From Teichococcus wenyumeiae (GTDB lineage: Bacteria; Pseudomonadota; Alphaproteobacteria; Acetobacterales; Acetobacteraceae): a stretch of 64,000 bases of DNA. The stretch's first letter is position 1, and each line of letters opens with the position of its first letter. Of the stretch, positions 18,686 through 26,249 are shown piece by piece. The DNA lies in assembly GCF_003696345.1 (NCBI RefSeq), contig NZ_RFLX01000017.1, positions 27,959 through 91,958 on the forward strand. Direction: 5' to 3'. The position numbers were made by a program, and so were the translations under genes. Below the pieces are notes generated by a model that was given only the letters and a program-made list of their open reading frames with translations, made no database searches and was not told the origin of the DNA.

Positions 18686-19369
18686 CTATCGGCCCGGCCG
18701 GAATGCCGCCGCGCCTGAGGACGGCGGCCCGCCTTCTCCACGCTGCAGCAGCGCGATGACCTCCGCATCCTCAACCTGGGTGAAATCAGCGAAGAAACTG
18801 CCGACGGCGCCGAAAGGCTCCGGTGTCGCCAGGAACACGGCCTCATCGCAGAAGCCGCGCAGTGCCTCGGCCACGGAGGGCGGCGCCACCGGCACGGCCA
18901 GCACGATCCTGCGCGCGGCACCGGATTGCGCGAGGGCCTGCAGGGCCACCCGCACCGTCGCGCCGGTCGCGACCCCGTCATCGACCAGGATGACGGTACG
19001 GCCTTCGAGCGGCAGGGGAGCCCGGCCATGGCGGTAGAGTCCGCGCCGCCGCTCGATCTCCGCGCGCTGCCGTGCCGCCTCCTGCTCCAGGTAGCTGCGG
19101 GAGATGCCGAGGTCCCGCACCACATCCTCGTTGATCAGCATCGTGGGATGCTGCTCGGCGACGGCGCCGGCGGCCAGCTCGGGGAAGCCCGGCGCGCCGA
19201 CCTTGCGCACCAGCAGCAGGTCGAGCGGCGCCGGGAGCGCCGTCGCCACCTCGAAGCCCACGGGCACCCCGCCACGCGGCAAGGCCAGCACCACCGGCGC
19301 CGCCTCCCGCAGATGCCCGAGGCGGCGGGCCAGGGCACGCCCGGCCTCGGTCCGGTTCCGGAACATCAT
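18686..19369 (-). CDS. Phosphoribosyltransferase family protein
   Basis: A 227-residue stand-alone type I phosphoribosyltransferase-fold protein. It has the N-terminal LALPRGGVPVGFEVA loop, RKVGAPG, and the PRPP-binding signature VILVDDGVATGATV near residues 125-138. The large hood region between them (ERRRGLYRHGR) is typical of the uncharacterised bacterial PRTase-like family that often occurs with stress and alpha/beta-hydrolase genes. Substrate unknown. The start ATG 19369 is preceded by GGAGG at a six-base spacing; a second ATG follows immediately. It is convergent with the HWE kinase gene. Confidence 0.85.
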   Translation of the reverse strand: MMFRNRTEAGRALARRLGHLREAAPVVLALPRGGVPVGFEVATALPAPLDLLLVRKVGAPGFPELAAGAVAEQHPTMLINEDVVRDLGISRSYLEQEAARQRAEIERRRGLYRHGRAPLPLEGRTVILVDDGVATGATVRVALQALAQSGAARRIVLAVPVAPPSVAEALRGFCDEAVFLATPEPFGAVGSFFADFTQVEDAEVIALLQRGEGGPPSSGAAAFRPGR

Positions 19370-19612
19370 GCGATGCCTCCGTGGCAGGGATGGGTGGGGG
19401 CGGGGCAGGCGCCAGCATCGCTGCGGGATGAGAATGTCGCTGCCCGGTGCCGCCGTTCAAGCGGAGGCGTGGAAGAATCCGGCGAGGGCATCCTCATCCA
19501 CCTCCGGCGCCGCTGGCGGGAATTTACGGGCTGGCCAGGCGGGGCAAAGCTTCGCATTCTTTCACCAGTCCAGGAACGAAGCCGCACCGGGAAACCCGGG
19601 CAAGGAGTCGCC

Positions 19613-20593
19613 ATGATCAAACGTCGCACGGTTTTCACAGTCCTGGCCGGAAGCGCCGCTGGCGGGATGCCGGGCATCCTGCGCGCGCAGGAGAGCTATC
19701 CGTCGCGCAGCGTGACCATCCTGGTGGGCTTCGCGCCGGGCGGGGGCACCGACATCATCGCCCGCCTGCTGGCGCCCTCCCTGCAGGCGGAACTCGGCCA
19801 GGCCGTGGCGGTGGACAACCGCGCTGGCGCCAGCGGCACCCTGGCATCGGCGGCGACGGCCCGTGCCAAGCCGGATGGCTACACGCTGCTGATGGGCACG
19901 GTCTCGACCCAGGCGGTCGTGGCGCCGCTGATGCGGAACCCGCCCTACGACCAGGACAAGGATTTCACGCCCCTCGTGCTGGCCGGCACGGTGCCGCTGG
20001 TCGCGGTGGTGCCGGCCAATGCGCCGTACCGGGACCTGAAGGGGCTGATCGAATTCGCCCGGCAGAACCCTGGCAAGCTGAACTACGCCTCCTCCGGCAT
20101 CGCCACCCAGCAGCACCTGGCGGCGGAGATGCTGTGCCAGGCCGCCGGCATCCAGATGACGCATGTGCCCTATCGCGGCACCGGCCCGGTGCTGAACGAC
20201 CTGATGGCCGGCACGCTGGACCTCGCCATCGACACCATGCCGACGCATCTGCCGCATCTGCGCAGCGGCAGCACGCGCGCCCTGGCGGTGACCATGCCGG
20301 AGCGGGTCAAGGCGCTGCCGGATGTGCCGACGGTCGCGGAAAGCGGCTTTCCGGGCTTCGAGATCACGGTGTGGTACATGCTGCTCGGCCCGGCGGGCCT
20401 GCCGGCACCGGTGACGGAACGCTGGGTGCAGGCCATGAACAAGGCGCTGCGGGACCCCACCAACCGCAGCCGCCTGGAGGAAGCGGGTTTCATCCCCGGC
20501 GGCGGCAGCGCGGCCGATGCGGCGGAGCTGGTGCGGCGGGAGGCCGCGCGCTACGGCGCCCTGGTGCAGAGCGCCGGCATCCGGGTGGATTGA
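19613..20593 (+). CDS. Tripartite tricarboxylate transporter (Bug/TctC) substrate-binding protein
   Basis: A 326-residue Bug-family periplasmic protein with a signal peptide at about 1-25 (MIKRRTVFTVLAG, ending ILRAQ). The family pattern is clear: VTILVGFAPGGGTDIIARLL, AKPDGYTLLMG, MTHVPYRGTGPVLNDLMAG and PDVPTVAESGFPGFE. ATG 19613 is preceded by AAGGAG. It is followed 32 bases later by a carboxymuconolactone-decarboxylase-like gene, which suggests that its ligand is an aromatic-derived or lactone-type acid; that is inference. No TctA/TctB genes are nearby, so it must share membrane components encoded elsewhere. Confidence 0.92.
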   Translation: MIKRRTVFTVLAGSAAGGMPGILRAQESYPSRSVTILVGFAPGGGTDIIARLLAPSLQAELGQAVAVDNRAGASGTLASAATARAKPDGYTLLMGTVSTQAVVAPLMRNPPYDQDKDFTPLVLAGTVPLVAVVPANAPYRDLKGLIEFARQNPGKLNYASSGIATQQHLAAEMLCQAAGIQMTHVPYRGTGPVLNDLMAGTLDLAIDTMPTHLPHLRSGSTRALAVTMPERVKALPDVPTVAESGFPGFEITVWYMLLGPAGLPAPVTERWVQAMNKALRDPTNRSRLEEAGFIPGGGSAADAAELVRREAARYGALVQSAGIRVD

Positions 20594-20625
20594 AGGCCCT
20601 TGCGCCGGACTGCGGCTGCGCCGCC

Positions 20626-21255
20626 ATGACCTCTCCCCCACGCATCGCCCTGCCCAGCCCGGAGGAGATGTCGCCGGAGCAGCGCGCGCTCTACGACCGC
20701 ATCATCGCCAGTCCGACCCGCCGCATGGCGGGGCCGCAGCGCGCCAATATCCACAGCCCTGAGCTGGCGGAGGCCTGGTGGCGGCTGGGCGACATGCTGC
20801 GCAGCCGTACCGTCCTGCCGAAGCGGCTGCTCGAGTTGGCCATCATCCTGGCCGGCCGGCGCTGGAACAGTCCGGTGGAATTCCACATCCATGGCGCCGC
20901 CGCGATCGAGGCGGGGCTGGACCCGGCGCTGGTGGAGGCCATCCGCCTCGGGGACCCGCCGCTGCTGCCGCCGGGCGAGGAGCGGGAGATCTACGACTTC
21001 ACCCGCCAGGTGCAGATGCGGGGCGATGCCGATGATGCGACCTACCACGCGGTGCTGGCTCGCTGGGGCCAGCGCGGCGTGGTGGAACTGGCCGCCGTCA
21101 TCGGCTTCTACACCATGGTCTGCATGGCGCTGAACCTGCACCGCATTCCGCTGCCGGATGGCGCCGCCGCGCCGATCGCCCCGGCCGGGGAGGTGGGGGC
21201 GCTGGCGGTGCTGCCGCCCGCCCTGCCAGAGCCGGGGGAGGGCGGAACGGGCTGA
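20626..21255 (+). CDS. Carboxymuconolactone decarboxylase family protein
   Basis: A 209-residue alpha-helical protein of the CMD/AhpD-like superfamily. The conserved core lies at about residues 60-100 (LLELAIILAGRRWNSPVEFHIH), where the histidine and preceding acidic residue occupy the proton-relay positions; the AhpD CxxC pair is absent, so a peroxidase role is unlikely. A second helical half includes VVELAAVIGFYTMVCMALN. It could catalyse a lactone decarboxylation or isomerisation, but most relatives are uncharacterised. Start ATG 20626 has no strong ribosome-binding site; coupling to the Bug gene 32 bases upstream is likely. Confidence 0.85.
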   Translation: MTSPPRIALPSPEEMSPEQRALYDRIIASPTRRMAGPQRANIHSPELAEAWWRLGDMLRSRTVLPKRLLELAIILAGRRWNSPVEFHIHGAAAIEAGLDPALVEAIRLGDPPLLPPGEEREIYDFTRQVQMRGDADDATYHAVLARWGQRGVVELAAVIGFYTMVCMALNLHRIPLPDGAAAPIAPAGEVGALAVLPPALPEPGEGGTG

Positions 21256-21311
21256 CCCTGGGCAAGGCGGCCTGTTGACGGCCGGGCCTGAAGGGGAAAC
21301 TGTAACGCGCC

Positions 21312-23759
21312 ATGACTCACCGCCCCATCCCCCAGGACCTGCCCGACCGGGCCGCCTCCCCCGCCTCCACCTTCCGGGAAGGCAGCCCCGGCGACAGGGT
21401 CCGGCGGCTGGACGGCTTCCTGCCGCTGTTGTGGGATGAGGCCACGGGCCGCCTCCAGATCGAGGTGCGGCGGCTGGACGAGGATTTCCTCTATATCGAC
21501 CGCATCTCCCACGGATTGGGGGACCACCGGCTGGAACGCGGCAACCTCAGCCGCCCCACGGTCGCGCGCTTCGAGCGGCGCGGCACCCGCCTGCTGCTGG
21601 TGGCGCGCAACATGGCCTGGCGGACCTCCTCGGCCGAGCCGGCGCAGCAGCTCGCGGTGCGGCAGGCCTTTCCGGAATCGGTGCTCTGGTCCTTCGAGAT
21701 CCTGTCGGAGCAGGATGGCGCGCTGCTGGTGGATGGCACCGCCTTCTTTCTGCGCGATGCGCGCGGGCTCGCGGCGCAGCTCAGCGGCCTCGGCCAGGGC
21801 AGCTACACGCTGGACCCCGCGCGCTGCGCCATCGCGGGCGAGGGGCTGCGCGCCTTTCCGCTGAACAGCCAGGCGGAAAGCATCCTCACCTTCGTCAATC
21901 CCGCTGCCAAGCTGCGGCCTTTCTGGAACGGCGACGGGTTGCGCGAAGGGCTGATGGCCCTGGCCGCGGACCCGCGCAGCATCACGCTGCGGCTGCGGCA
22001 TTGCTTCATCCAGCTACCGGAGCCGGGCTTCCGCCCGCGCCGCTTCGACCCGCGCTCCTCCTTCTTCAATAGCACCGTTTTTCATGACTTCGGCGTCTCG
22101 CTGGAGGAGCCGGGCGATGTGCATTACGCCATCCGCCACCGGCTGGAGAAGAAGGACCCGAACGCGGCGGTCAGCGAGGCGGTGAAGCCCATCGTCTATT
22201 ACGTGGACCGTGGCGCGCCGGAGCCGATGCGCACCGCGCTGCTGGAAGGCGCGCGCTGGTGGGAAAAGGCCTTCGAGGCCGCCGGCTTCCGCAATGCCTA
22301 CCGGGTTGAGCTGCTGCCCGAGGACGCCGACCCGCTCGACATCCGCTACAACATGATCACCTGGGTGCCCCGCGCCACGCGCGGCTTCTCCACCGGCACC
22401 ATGATCTGGGACCCGCGCACGGGCGAGATCATCAAGGGCGAGGTGACGCTGACCGCGCTGCGCGACCGCCACTTGCGCATGATCGCGGAAGCGCTGCTCT
22501 CCCCCTACGAGGACGGCACGCCCTGCCCGGAGGTGGAGAAGCTGATGCTGGCCCGCCTGCGCCAGCTTTCGGCGCATGAGGTGGCGCATACGCTGGGCCT
22601 CGACCACAACCACATCGCCAGCACGCATGGCCAGGACATGTCGGTCTGCGACTATCCGGCGCCGCTGCTGACGCTGGATGCGGAAGGGCGGGTGGACCTC
22701 TCCCGCGCCTATGGCGAGAGCATCGGCCGCTGGGACGAGATTTCCATCACCTGGGGCTACAGCCAGTTCCCGCCCGGCCTGACGGAGGCGGAGGAACAGG
22801 CGGCGCTGGACGCCATCCTGGAAAAGGCGGAGCGCGAGGAGGGCCTCTATACGCTGGCGCAGCAGGATGGCATTCCGGAAAGCGGCGTGCATCCCAAGGG
22901 TCATCACTGGGATACCGGCGCCGATGCGCCGGATGAGTTGCTGCGCCTGCTGAAGATCCGCGAGGCCGCCCTGGCGCGCTTCGGGGAGCGCGCCATCAAG
23001 CCCGGCCGGCCGCTGGCGCTGCTGGCCGATGTGCTGGTGCCGCTCTTCATGCTGCACCGCTACCAGACCGAGGCGGCGGTGAAGCTGCTGGGCGGGCTGG
23101 AATTCCGCTATGCGCTGCGCGGCGACAGCCAGCTTGTCACGCGCCTGGTGCCGGGCGAGGACCAGCGGCGCGCCCTGCGCGCCGTGCTGGCGACGCTCTC
23201 CCCCGAGGTGCTGACGCTGCGCGAGGAGCTGTTGCTGCTGCTGCCGCCGCGCCCGCCGGAATATGAGCGGACGCGTGACACCTTCCGCGGCCATACCGGC
23301 CTGACCTTCGACCCGCTGGGCGCGGCCGAGGGCGCGGCCACCCATACGCTGAGCTTCCTGTTCCACCCGCACCGCGCCGCGCGCATCGTGGAGCACCACC
23401 AGCGCGATGCCAGCCTGCCCGACCTGCACGAGGTGCTGCAGGCGACGCTGGACGCCACCTGGCACGCCCCCGCCGGGCAGGGGCTGGCGCAGGCGGTGAA
23501 GCTGCGGGTGGAGCATGTGGTGCTGCGGCACCTGCTGGCGCTGGCGGCGGCGGAGGAAGCCTCGCCGCTGGTACGCGCCATCGCGCGGGAAGTGGCCGCC
23601 GGGCTGCGCGCCACCCTGGCCGCCGCCGCCGCGCCGGCGGATGCCATGACACGCGCGCACCGGGCCGCCGCCATGGCAGCCATCGATGCTTTCGAACGCG
23701 CGCCGGAAGCCTTCCGCCACCCCGGGACACTGCCGCCGCCGCCGGGCATGCCGATCTGA
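21312..23759 (+). CDS. Large zinc-dependent metalloprotease (DUF5117/DUF4953-type)
   Basis: An 815-residue protein with an extended zinc motif HEVAHTLGLDHNH starting at H422 (HExxHxxGxxH), the metzincin-like signature. The N-terminal part (about 25-160) has LYIDRISHGLGDHRLERG and KLRP-type segments of the DUF5117 domain; the rest matches the long bacterial zinc-dependent metalloproteases that usually have 800-850 residues. Unlike many relatives it shows no N-terminal signal peptide (MTHRPIPQDLPDRA), so location is uncertain. The C-terminal 150 residues are alanine-rich helices. It stands alone, 56 bases after the CMD gene, and may be co-transcribed with it. Confidence 0.85.
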   Translation: MTHRPIPQDLPDRAASPASTFREGSPGDRVRRLDGFLPLLWDEATGRLQIEVRRLDEDFLYIDRISHGLGDHRLERGNLSRPTVARFERRGTRLLLVARNMAWRTSSAEPAQQLAVRQAFPESVLWSFEILSEQDGALLVDGTAFFLRDARGLAAQLSGLGQGSYTLDPARCAIAGEGLRAFPLNSQAESILTFVNPAAKLRPFWNGDGLREGLMALAADPRSITLRLRHCFIQLPEPGFRPRRFDPRSSFFNSTVFHDFGVSLEEPGDVHYAIRHRLEKKDPNAAVSEAVKPIVYYVDRGAPEPMRTALLEGARWWEKAFEAAGFRNAYRVELLPEDADPLDIRYNMITWVPRATRGFSTGTMIWDPRTGEIIKGEVTLTALRDRHLRMIAEALLSPYEDGTPCPEVEKLMLARLRQLSAHEVAHTLGLDHNHIASTHGQDMSVCDYPAPLLTLDAEGRVDLSRAYGESIGRWDEISITWGYSQFPPGLTEAEEQAALDAILEKAEREEGLYTLAQQDGIPESGVHPKGHHWDTGADAPDELLRLLKIREAALARFGERAIKPGRPLALLADVLVPLFMLHRYQTEAAVKLLGGLEFRYALRGDSQLVTRLVPGEDQRRALRAVLATLSPEVLTLREELLLLLPPRPPEYERTRDTFRGHTGLTFDPLGAAEGAATHTLSFLFHPHRAARIVEHHQRDASLPDLHEVLQATLDATWHAPAGQGLAQAVKLRVEHVVLRHLLALAAAEEASPLVRAIAREVAAGLRATLAAAAAPADAMTRAHRAAAMAAIDAFERAPEAFRHPGTLPPPPGMPI

Positions 23760-23905
23760 CTCGCGCTGGCAGCCTGGCCCTGAGCCGGGCTGCCACCGCG
23801 CCTGGAGCGGCCCAGGCCATGCGCGGCTTCCGGCAACCTCTTCCTTGAACGGGCACTAAGCAGAATGAGCTTCCGCTCGCCTGCGGCCGCGTTTGGAGGA
23901 ATTCG

Positions 23906-24727
23906 ATGCCCGAGGCACACCAGCAGGGCCTGAGCCGGCCTGAGCAACAGGATGCAGAGGATCTCGCCGCGCCGAAAGCCACGGTGCTGCATGAGGTCGT
24001 CCGCCGGCAGGGAGAGGAGGAGCTGAAGCGCCCTCCCGGCTCGCTGTTCTGGTCCGGCCTGGCGGGTGGCGTGACCATCATGACCTCTGTCATCGCCGAG
24101 GCTGCTTTGCAGCACAAGCTGCCGCCCGGCATGCCGGGGCGCGAGGCCATCGCCGACCTGGGCTACAGCATCGGCTTCCTGATGGTGATCCTCGGGCGCA
24201 TGCAGCTCTTCACCGAGCAGACGATCGTCACGGTGCTGCCCAACATGGCGGAGCCCGGCTGGCGGAAGCTGGCCCTGACGGCGCGGCTCTGGCTGATCGT
24301 CTTCCTGGCCAACATGGCCGGCACCTGTATCGCCGCGGGCATGAATGTCCACTTCCATCTGGTGGGCCAGCCGCTGCTGGAGTCCATGCTGGACGTGTCG
24401 CGGTCCCTGCTCGGGAAGACGCCGATGGAGATGCTGCTCCAGGGCATTCCCGCTGGCTTCCTGATCGCCTCTGTGGCCTGGATCAGGGCTGGCGCCTCCA
24501 GTGGCGAGTTCTGGATCGTGCTGGCACTCACCTATGCCATCGCGCTCTGCGACTTCACCCATGTGGTGGCGGGCAGCGCTGAGGCGTTCCTTCTGCTGTT
24601 CACCGGGCAGGTCGGGATTGGCCAGGCGCTGGGCGGCATGATCCTTCCCTCGCTGCTCGGAAACATCCTTGGCGGGACAGGCCTTTTCGCGCTCCTGGCC
24701 CATGCGCAGGTCCGCCAGGAAATCTGA
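23906..24727 (+). CDS. Formate/nitrite transporter family protein (YfdC-like)
   Basis: A 273-residue inner-membrane channel of the FNT family. A charged N-terminus of about 40 residues precedes six hydrophobic helices. FNT-type elements include FWSGLAGGVTIMTSV in helix 1, GYSIGFLMVILGRMQLFTEQT around helix 2-3 and THVVAGSAEAFLLLF in helix 5, where the histidine sits in the central pore region. The subgroup with the RMQLFTEQT segment is the YfdC-like one, whose substrate is unsettled. GGAGG lies six bases before ATG 23906. It is convergent with the hibernation factor gene. Confidence 0.88.
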   Translation: MPEAHQQGLSRPEQQDAEDLAAPKATVLHEVVRRQGEEELKRPPGSLFWSGLAGGVTIMTSVIAEAALQHKLPPGMPGREAIADLGYSIGFLMVILGRMQLFTEQTIVTVLPNMAEPGWRKLALTARLWLIVFLANMAGTCIAAGMNVHFHLVGQPLLESMLDVSRSLLGKTPMEMLLQGIPAGFLIASVAWIRAGASSGEFWIVLALTYAIALCDFTHVVAGSAEAFLLLFTGQVGIGQALGGMILPSLLGNILGGTGLFALLAHAQVRQEI

Positions 24728-24768
24728 CCCGGGAGGCACTGCACGCCTTCTTCCTGGAATCCGGAGGA

Positions 24769-24787
24769 CGCCGGCATGCGGCCGGCG
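24769..24787. terminator. GC-rich hairpin between convergent FNT and hpf genes
   Basis: CGCCGGC and GCCGGCG form a perfect seven-base stem around a five-base loop. A further alternative stem (GGCGCC at 24784-24789 with 24797-24802) overlaps it. It lies between two convergent stop codons, which is where a bidirectional terminator is expected, but there is no clear T-run. Confidence 0.45.
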
Positions 24788-24802
24788 CCCCGTTTCGGCG
24801 CC

Positions 24803-25174
24803 TTAGAGCAGCGCTTCCTTCATGGCATTGACTGGCTTGTCCTCGCGCATGGCGCGCTTCCGCCGCCGCAGCTGCTTGTCCACGCGCTCCAGCGCGGTCG
24901 CGAAGGCGGTATAGGCATTGCTGGAATGCTCGCCATGCCCGTCGAAGAACAGCCCGCGCCCGGCATGCACCCTGACATTGCAGCCAAAGCCGGCGCCCTT
25001 TCCGCCAGGGGAGAAGGTGATGGTGATATCCTCGGCGCCATCGAAATACTTCTCGGAGAGACGGGATGCCTGTTCGGTGGCATGCGTCCGCAACGCATCG
25101 CCCACATCCATCTGCTGGCCCGACACGACGATGCGCCCGTCGCGGGCGTTGTCGATGTTCTCAGGAGCTGCCAC
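24803..25174 (-). CDS. Short ribosome hibernation promoting factor (HPF/RaiA family)
   Basis: A 123-residue S30AE-fold protein: IVVSGQQMDVGDALRTHATEQASRL matches the first strand and helix of HPF, and GFGCNVRVHAGRG with ATALERVDKQLRRRKR the later strand and basic helix that sit in the decoding centre. The C-terminal dimerisation domain of long HPF (about 190 residues, the usual alphaproteobacterial form) is missing, and the gene ends soon after the basic helix. It starts with GTG 25174, with GGAGG nine bases upstream. Expected role: binding of 30S subunits in stationary phase or stress. An EcfG-like promoter lies upstream. Confidence 0.88.
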   Translation of the reverse strand: MAAPENIDNARDGRIVVSGQQMDVGDALRTHATEQASRLSEKYFDGAEDITITFSPGGKGAGFGCNVRVHAGRGLFFDGHGEHSSNAYTAFATALERVDKQLRRRKRAMREDKPVNAMKEALL

Positions 25175-25212
25175 TGCGTCTTTCCTCCAGAACTTAAAGG
25201 GTACGGCGATTC

Positions 25213-25237
25213 AACGCCCTTCGGCTGAACATGTTGC
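25213..25237 (-). promoter_or_regulatory. Candidate general-stress (EcfG-type) promoter of hpf
   Basis: On the minus strand GCAAC is followed after 16 bases by CGTT. The alphaproteobacterial general stress sigma factor recognises GGAAC-N16/17-CGTT, so only one -35 base differs. The -10 element is about 39 bases before the hpf start codon. A stress promoter agrees with the gene's role, but the match is short. Confidence 0.45.
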
Positions 25238-25248
25238 GGGTAGGCATG

Positions 25249-25797
25249 TCAGCCCGCTGCCGTCCTGATCCGCTCCAAGTCCAGCACACCCTTGGCGCCC
25301 CAGCCGCGCGCGCCTGGCGGTACCTCGGGGCGGAATGTCTCGTAGAGCCGGAAGCCGATGCGGTTGAGTTCCTCCGGCGGCATGGAGCGCGCCAGGTCCT
25401 CCATCGCCTGACGCACCGTGGGCAGATCCTTCCCCAGCGCGCGTTCGACATAGCTGGCGGCTGCCCGGGGCGCGGCCGGTTTGTCGTGGTCGAGGGCGCG
25501 GATCTTGCCTTTCTCCTCCACGACCGGCAGGTCGCGGCCGAGCAGATGCACGGTGTTCCTGGCCGGCGCGCGGTTCTGCCGCAGCTTGTCTGCCTCGTCA
25601 CGCAGGCCGCCGGATTCCGGGCGGTCTTCGGCAATGCCGATCGCCTTGGCCTTCACCCGGGCACTGGAGCCCGCGACCGCACGGCCGAGCGTGATCGCGG
25701 CATCCCAGTCGTGGCCCAGCCGCATGGCGACCACAGCCGCCCAGAGCGTCAGCACCGGTGCACGGTTGACCCTGATATCACTCCCGGTTCCGGCCAT
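25249..25797 (-). CDS. Conserved hypothetical protein of unknown function
   Basis: A 182-residue soluble protein. ATG 25797 is preceded by AGGAGG at a six-base spacing, so the start is firm. The N-terminal region VNRAPVLTLWAAVVAMRLG and LGRAVAGSSARVKAKAIGI looks like a small helical domain seen in uncharacterised proteins of high-GC bacteria; the middle is charged; the C-terminal third (ERALGKDLPTVRQAMEDLA, then YETFRPEVPPGARGWG) could be a second helical domain. No catalytic motif was recognised. It lies 74 bases upstream of hpf in the same direction, with the putative hpf promoter in between. Confidence 0.7.
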   Translation of the reverse strand: MAGTGSDIRVNRAPVLTLWAAVVAMRLGHDWDAAITLGRAVAGSSARVKAKAIGIAEDRPESGGLRDEADKLRQNRAPARNTVHLLGRDLPVVEEKGKIRALDHDKPAAPRAAASYVERALGKDLPTVRQAMEDLARSMPPEELNRIGFRLYETFRPEVPPGARGWGAKGVLDLERIRTAAG

Positions 25798-26249
25798 GCG
25801 CTGCCTCCTGCAAGCCCTTTAGCAACAGCACAGGAGGGCAGGAGATGCATGCGGGGTGGCGGTGCTACTTGATCCGGTACCAGATTGGGGAAGATGGGCA
25901 TGCAACCGCGCGCCAATCTGAAGCGATCGGGATCCAGCTATCTCGCGGAAGGGAAAGGGACGGCAGCGCAAGATGCTGCTGATGGAAAGCCGCTTCTTTG
26001 CTGCACTGCACTCGCGCGGCCTGAGTGCCGCGGAAGATCGTGATGCGAGACGATTTGGAAAAACCCTTTCCTCAACAAAAATTTTGAATCCACATTCTGA
26101 TGGGCCAATAGTCAGCATCGCTGATGCGGAAAATCAGCTGACTGCATCTACCAGTTCTTTGCGGCAGGAGTTCCGGCGCGAAGGCGATGCGATAGCGGAA
26201 CGTCGTGCTCTTTGATTGCTGATTTTCGATCACTCAAATATGTTGCGCC
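25798..26249. other. 452-base intergenic region, AT-rich in its second half
   Basis: Divergent control region between the conserved hypothetical gene and the Cache-type kinase. From about 26030 to 26250 the sequence is noticeably AT-rich, with runs such as CAAAAATTTTGAATCC. An 80-codon frame at 25973-26215 has no ribosome-binding site and no recognisable similarity, so it is not called. Nothing else was recognised. Confidence 0.45.

Noticed and set aside
25973..26215. 80-codon frame in the AT-rich region before the Cache-type kinase
   Set aside because: No ribosome-binding site, no similarity recognised, and located where promoter elements are expected. A small real protein cannot be fully excluded.
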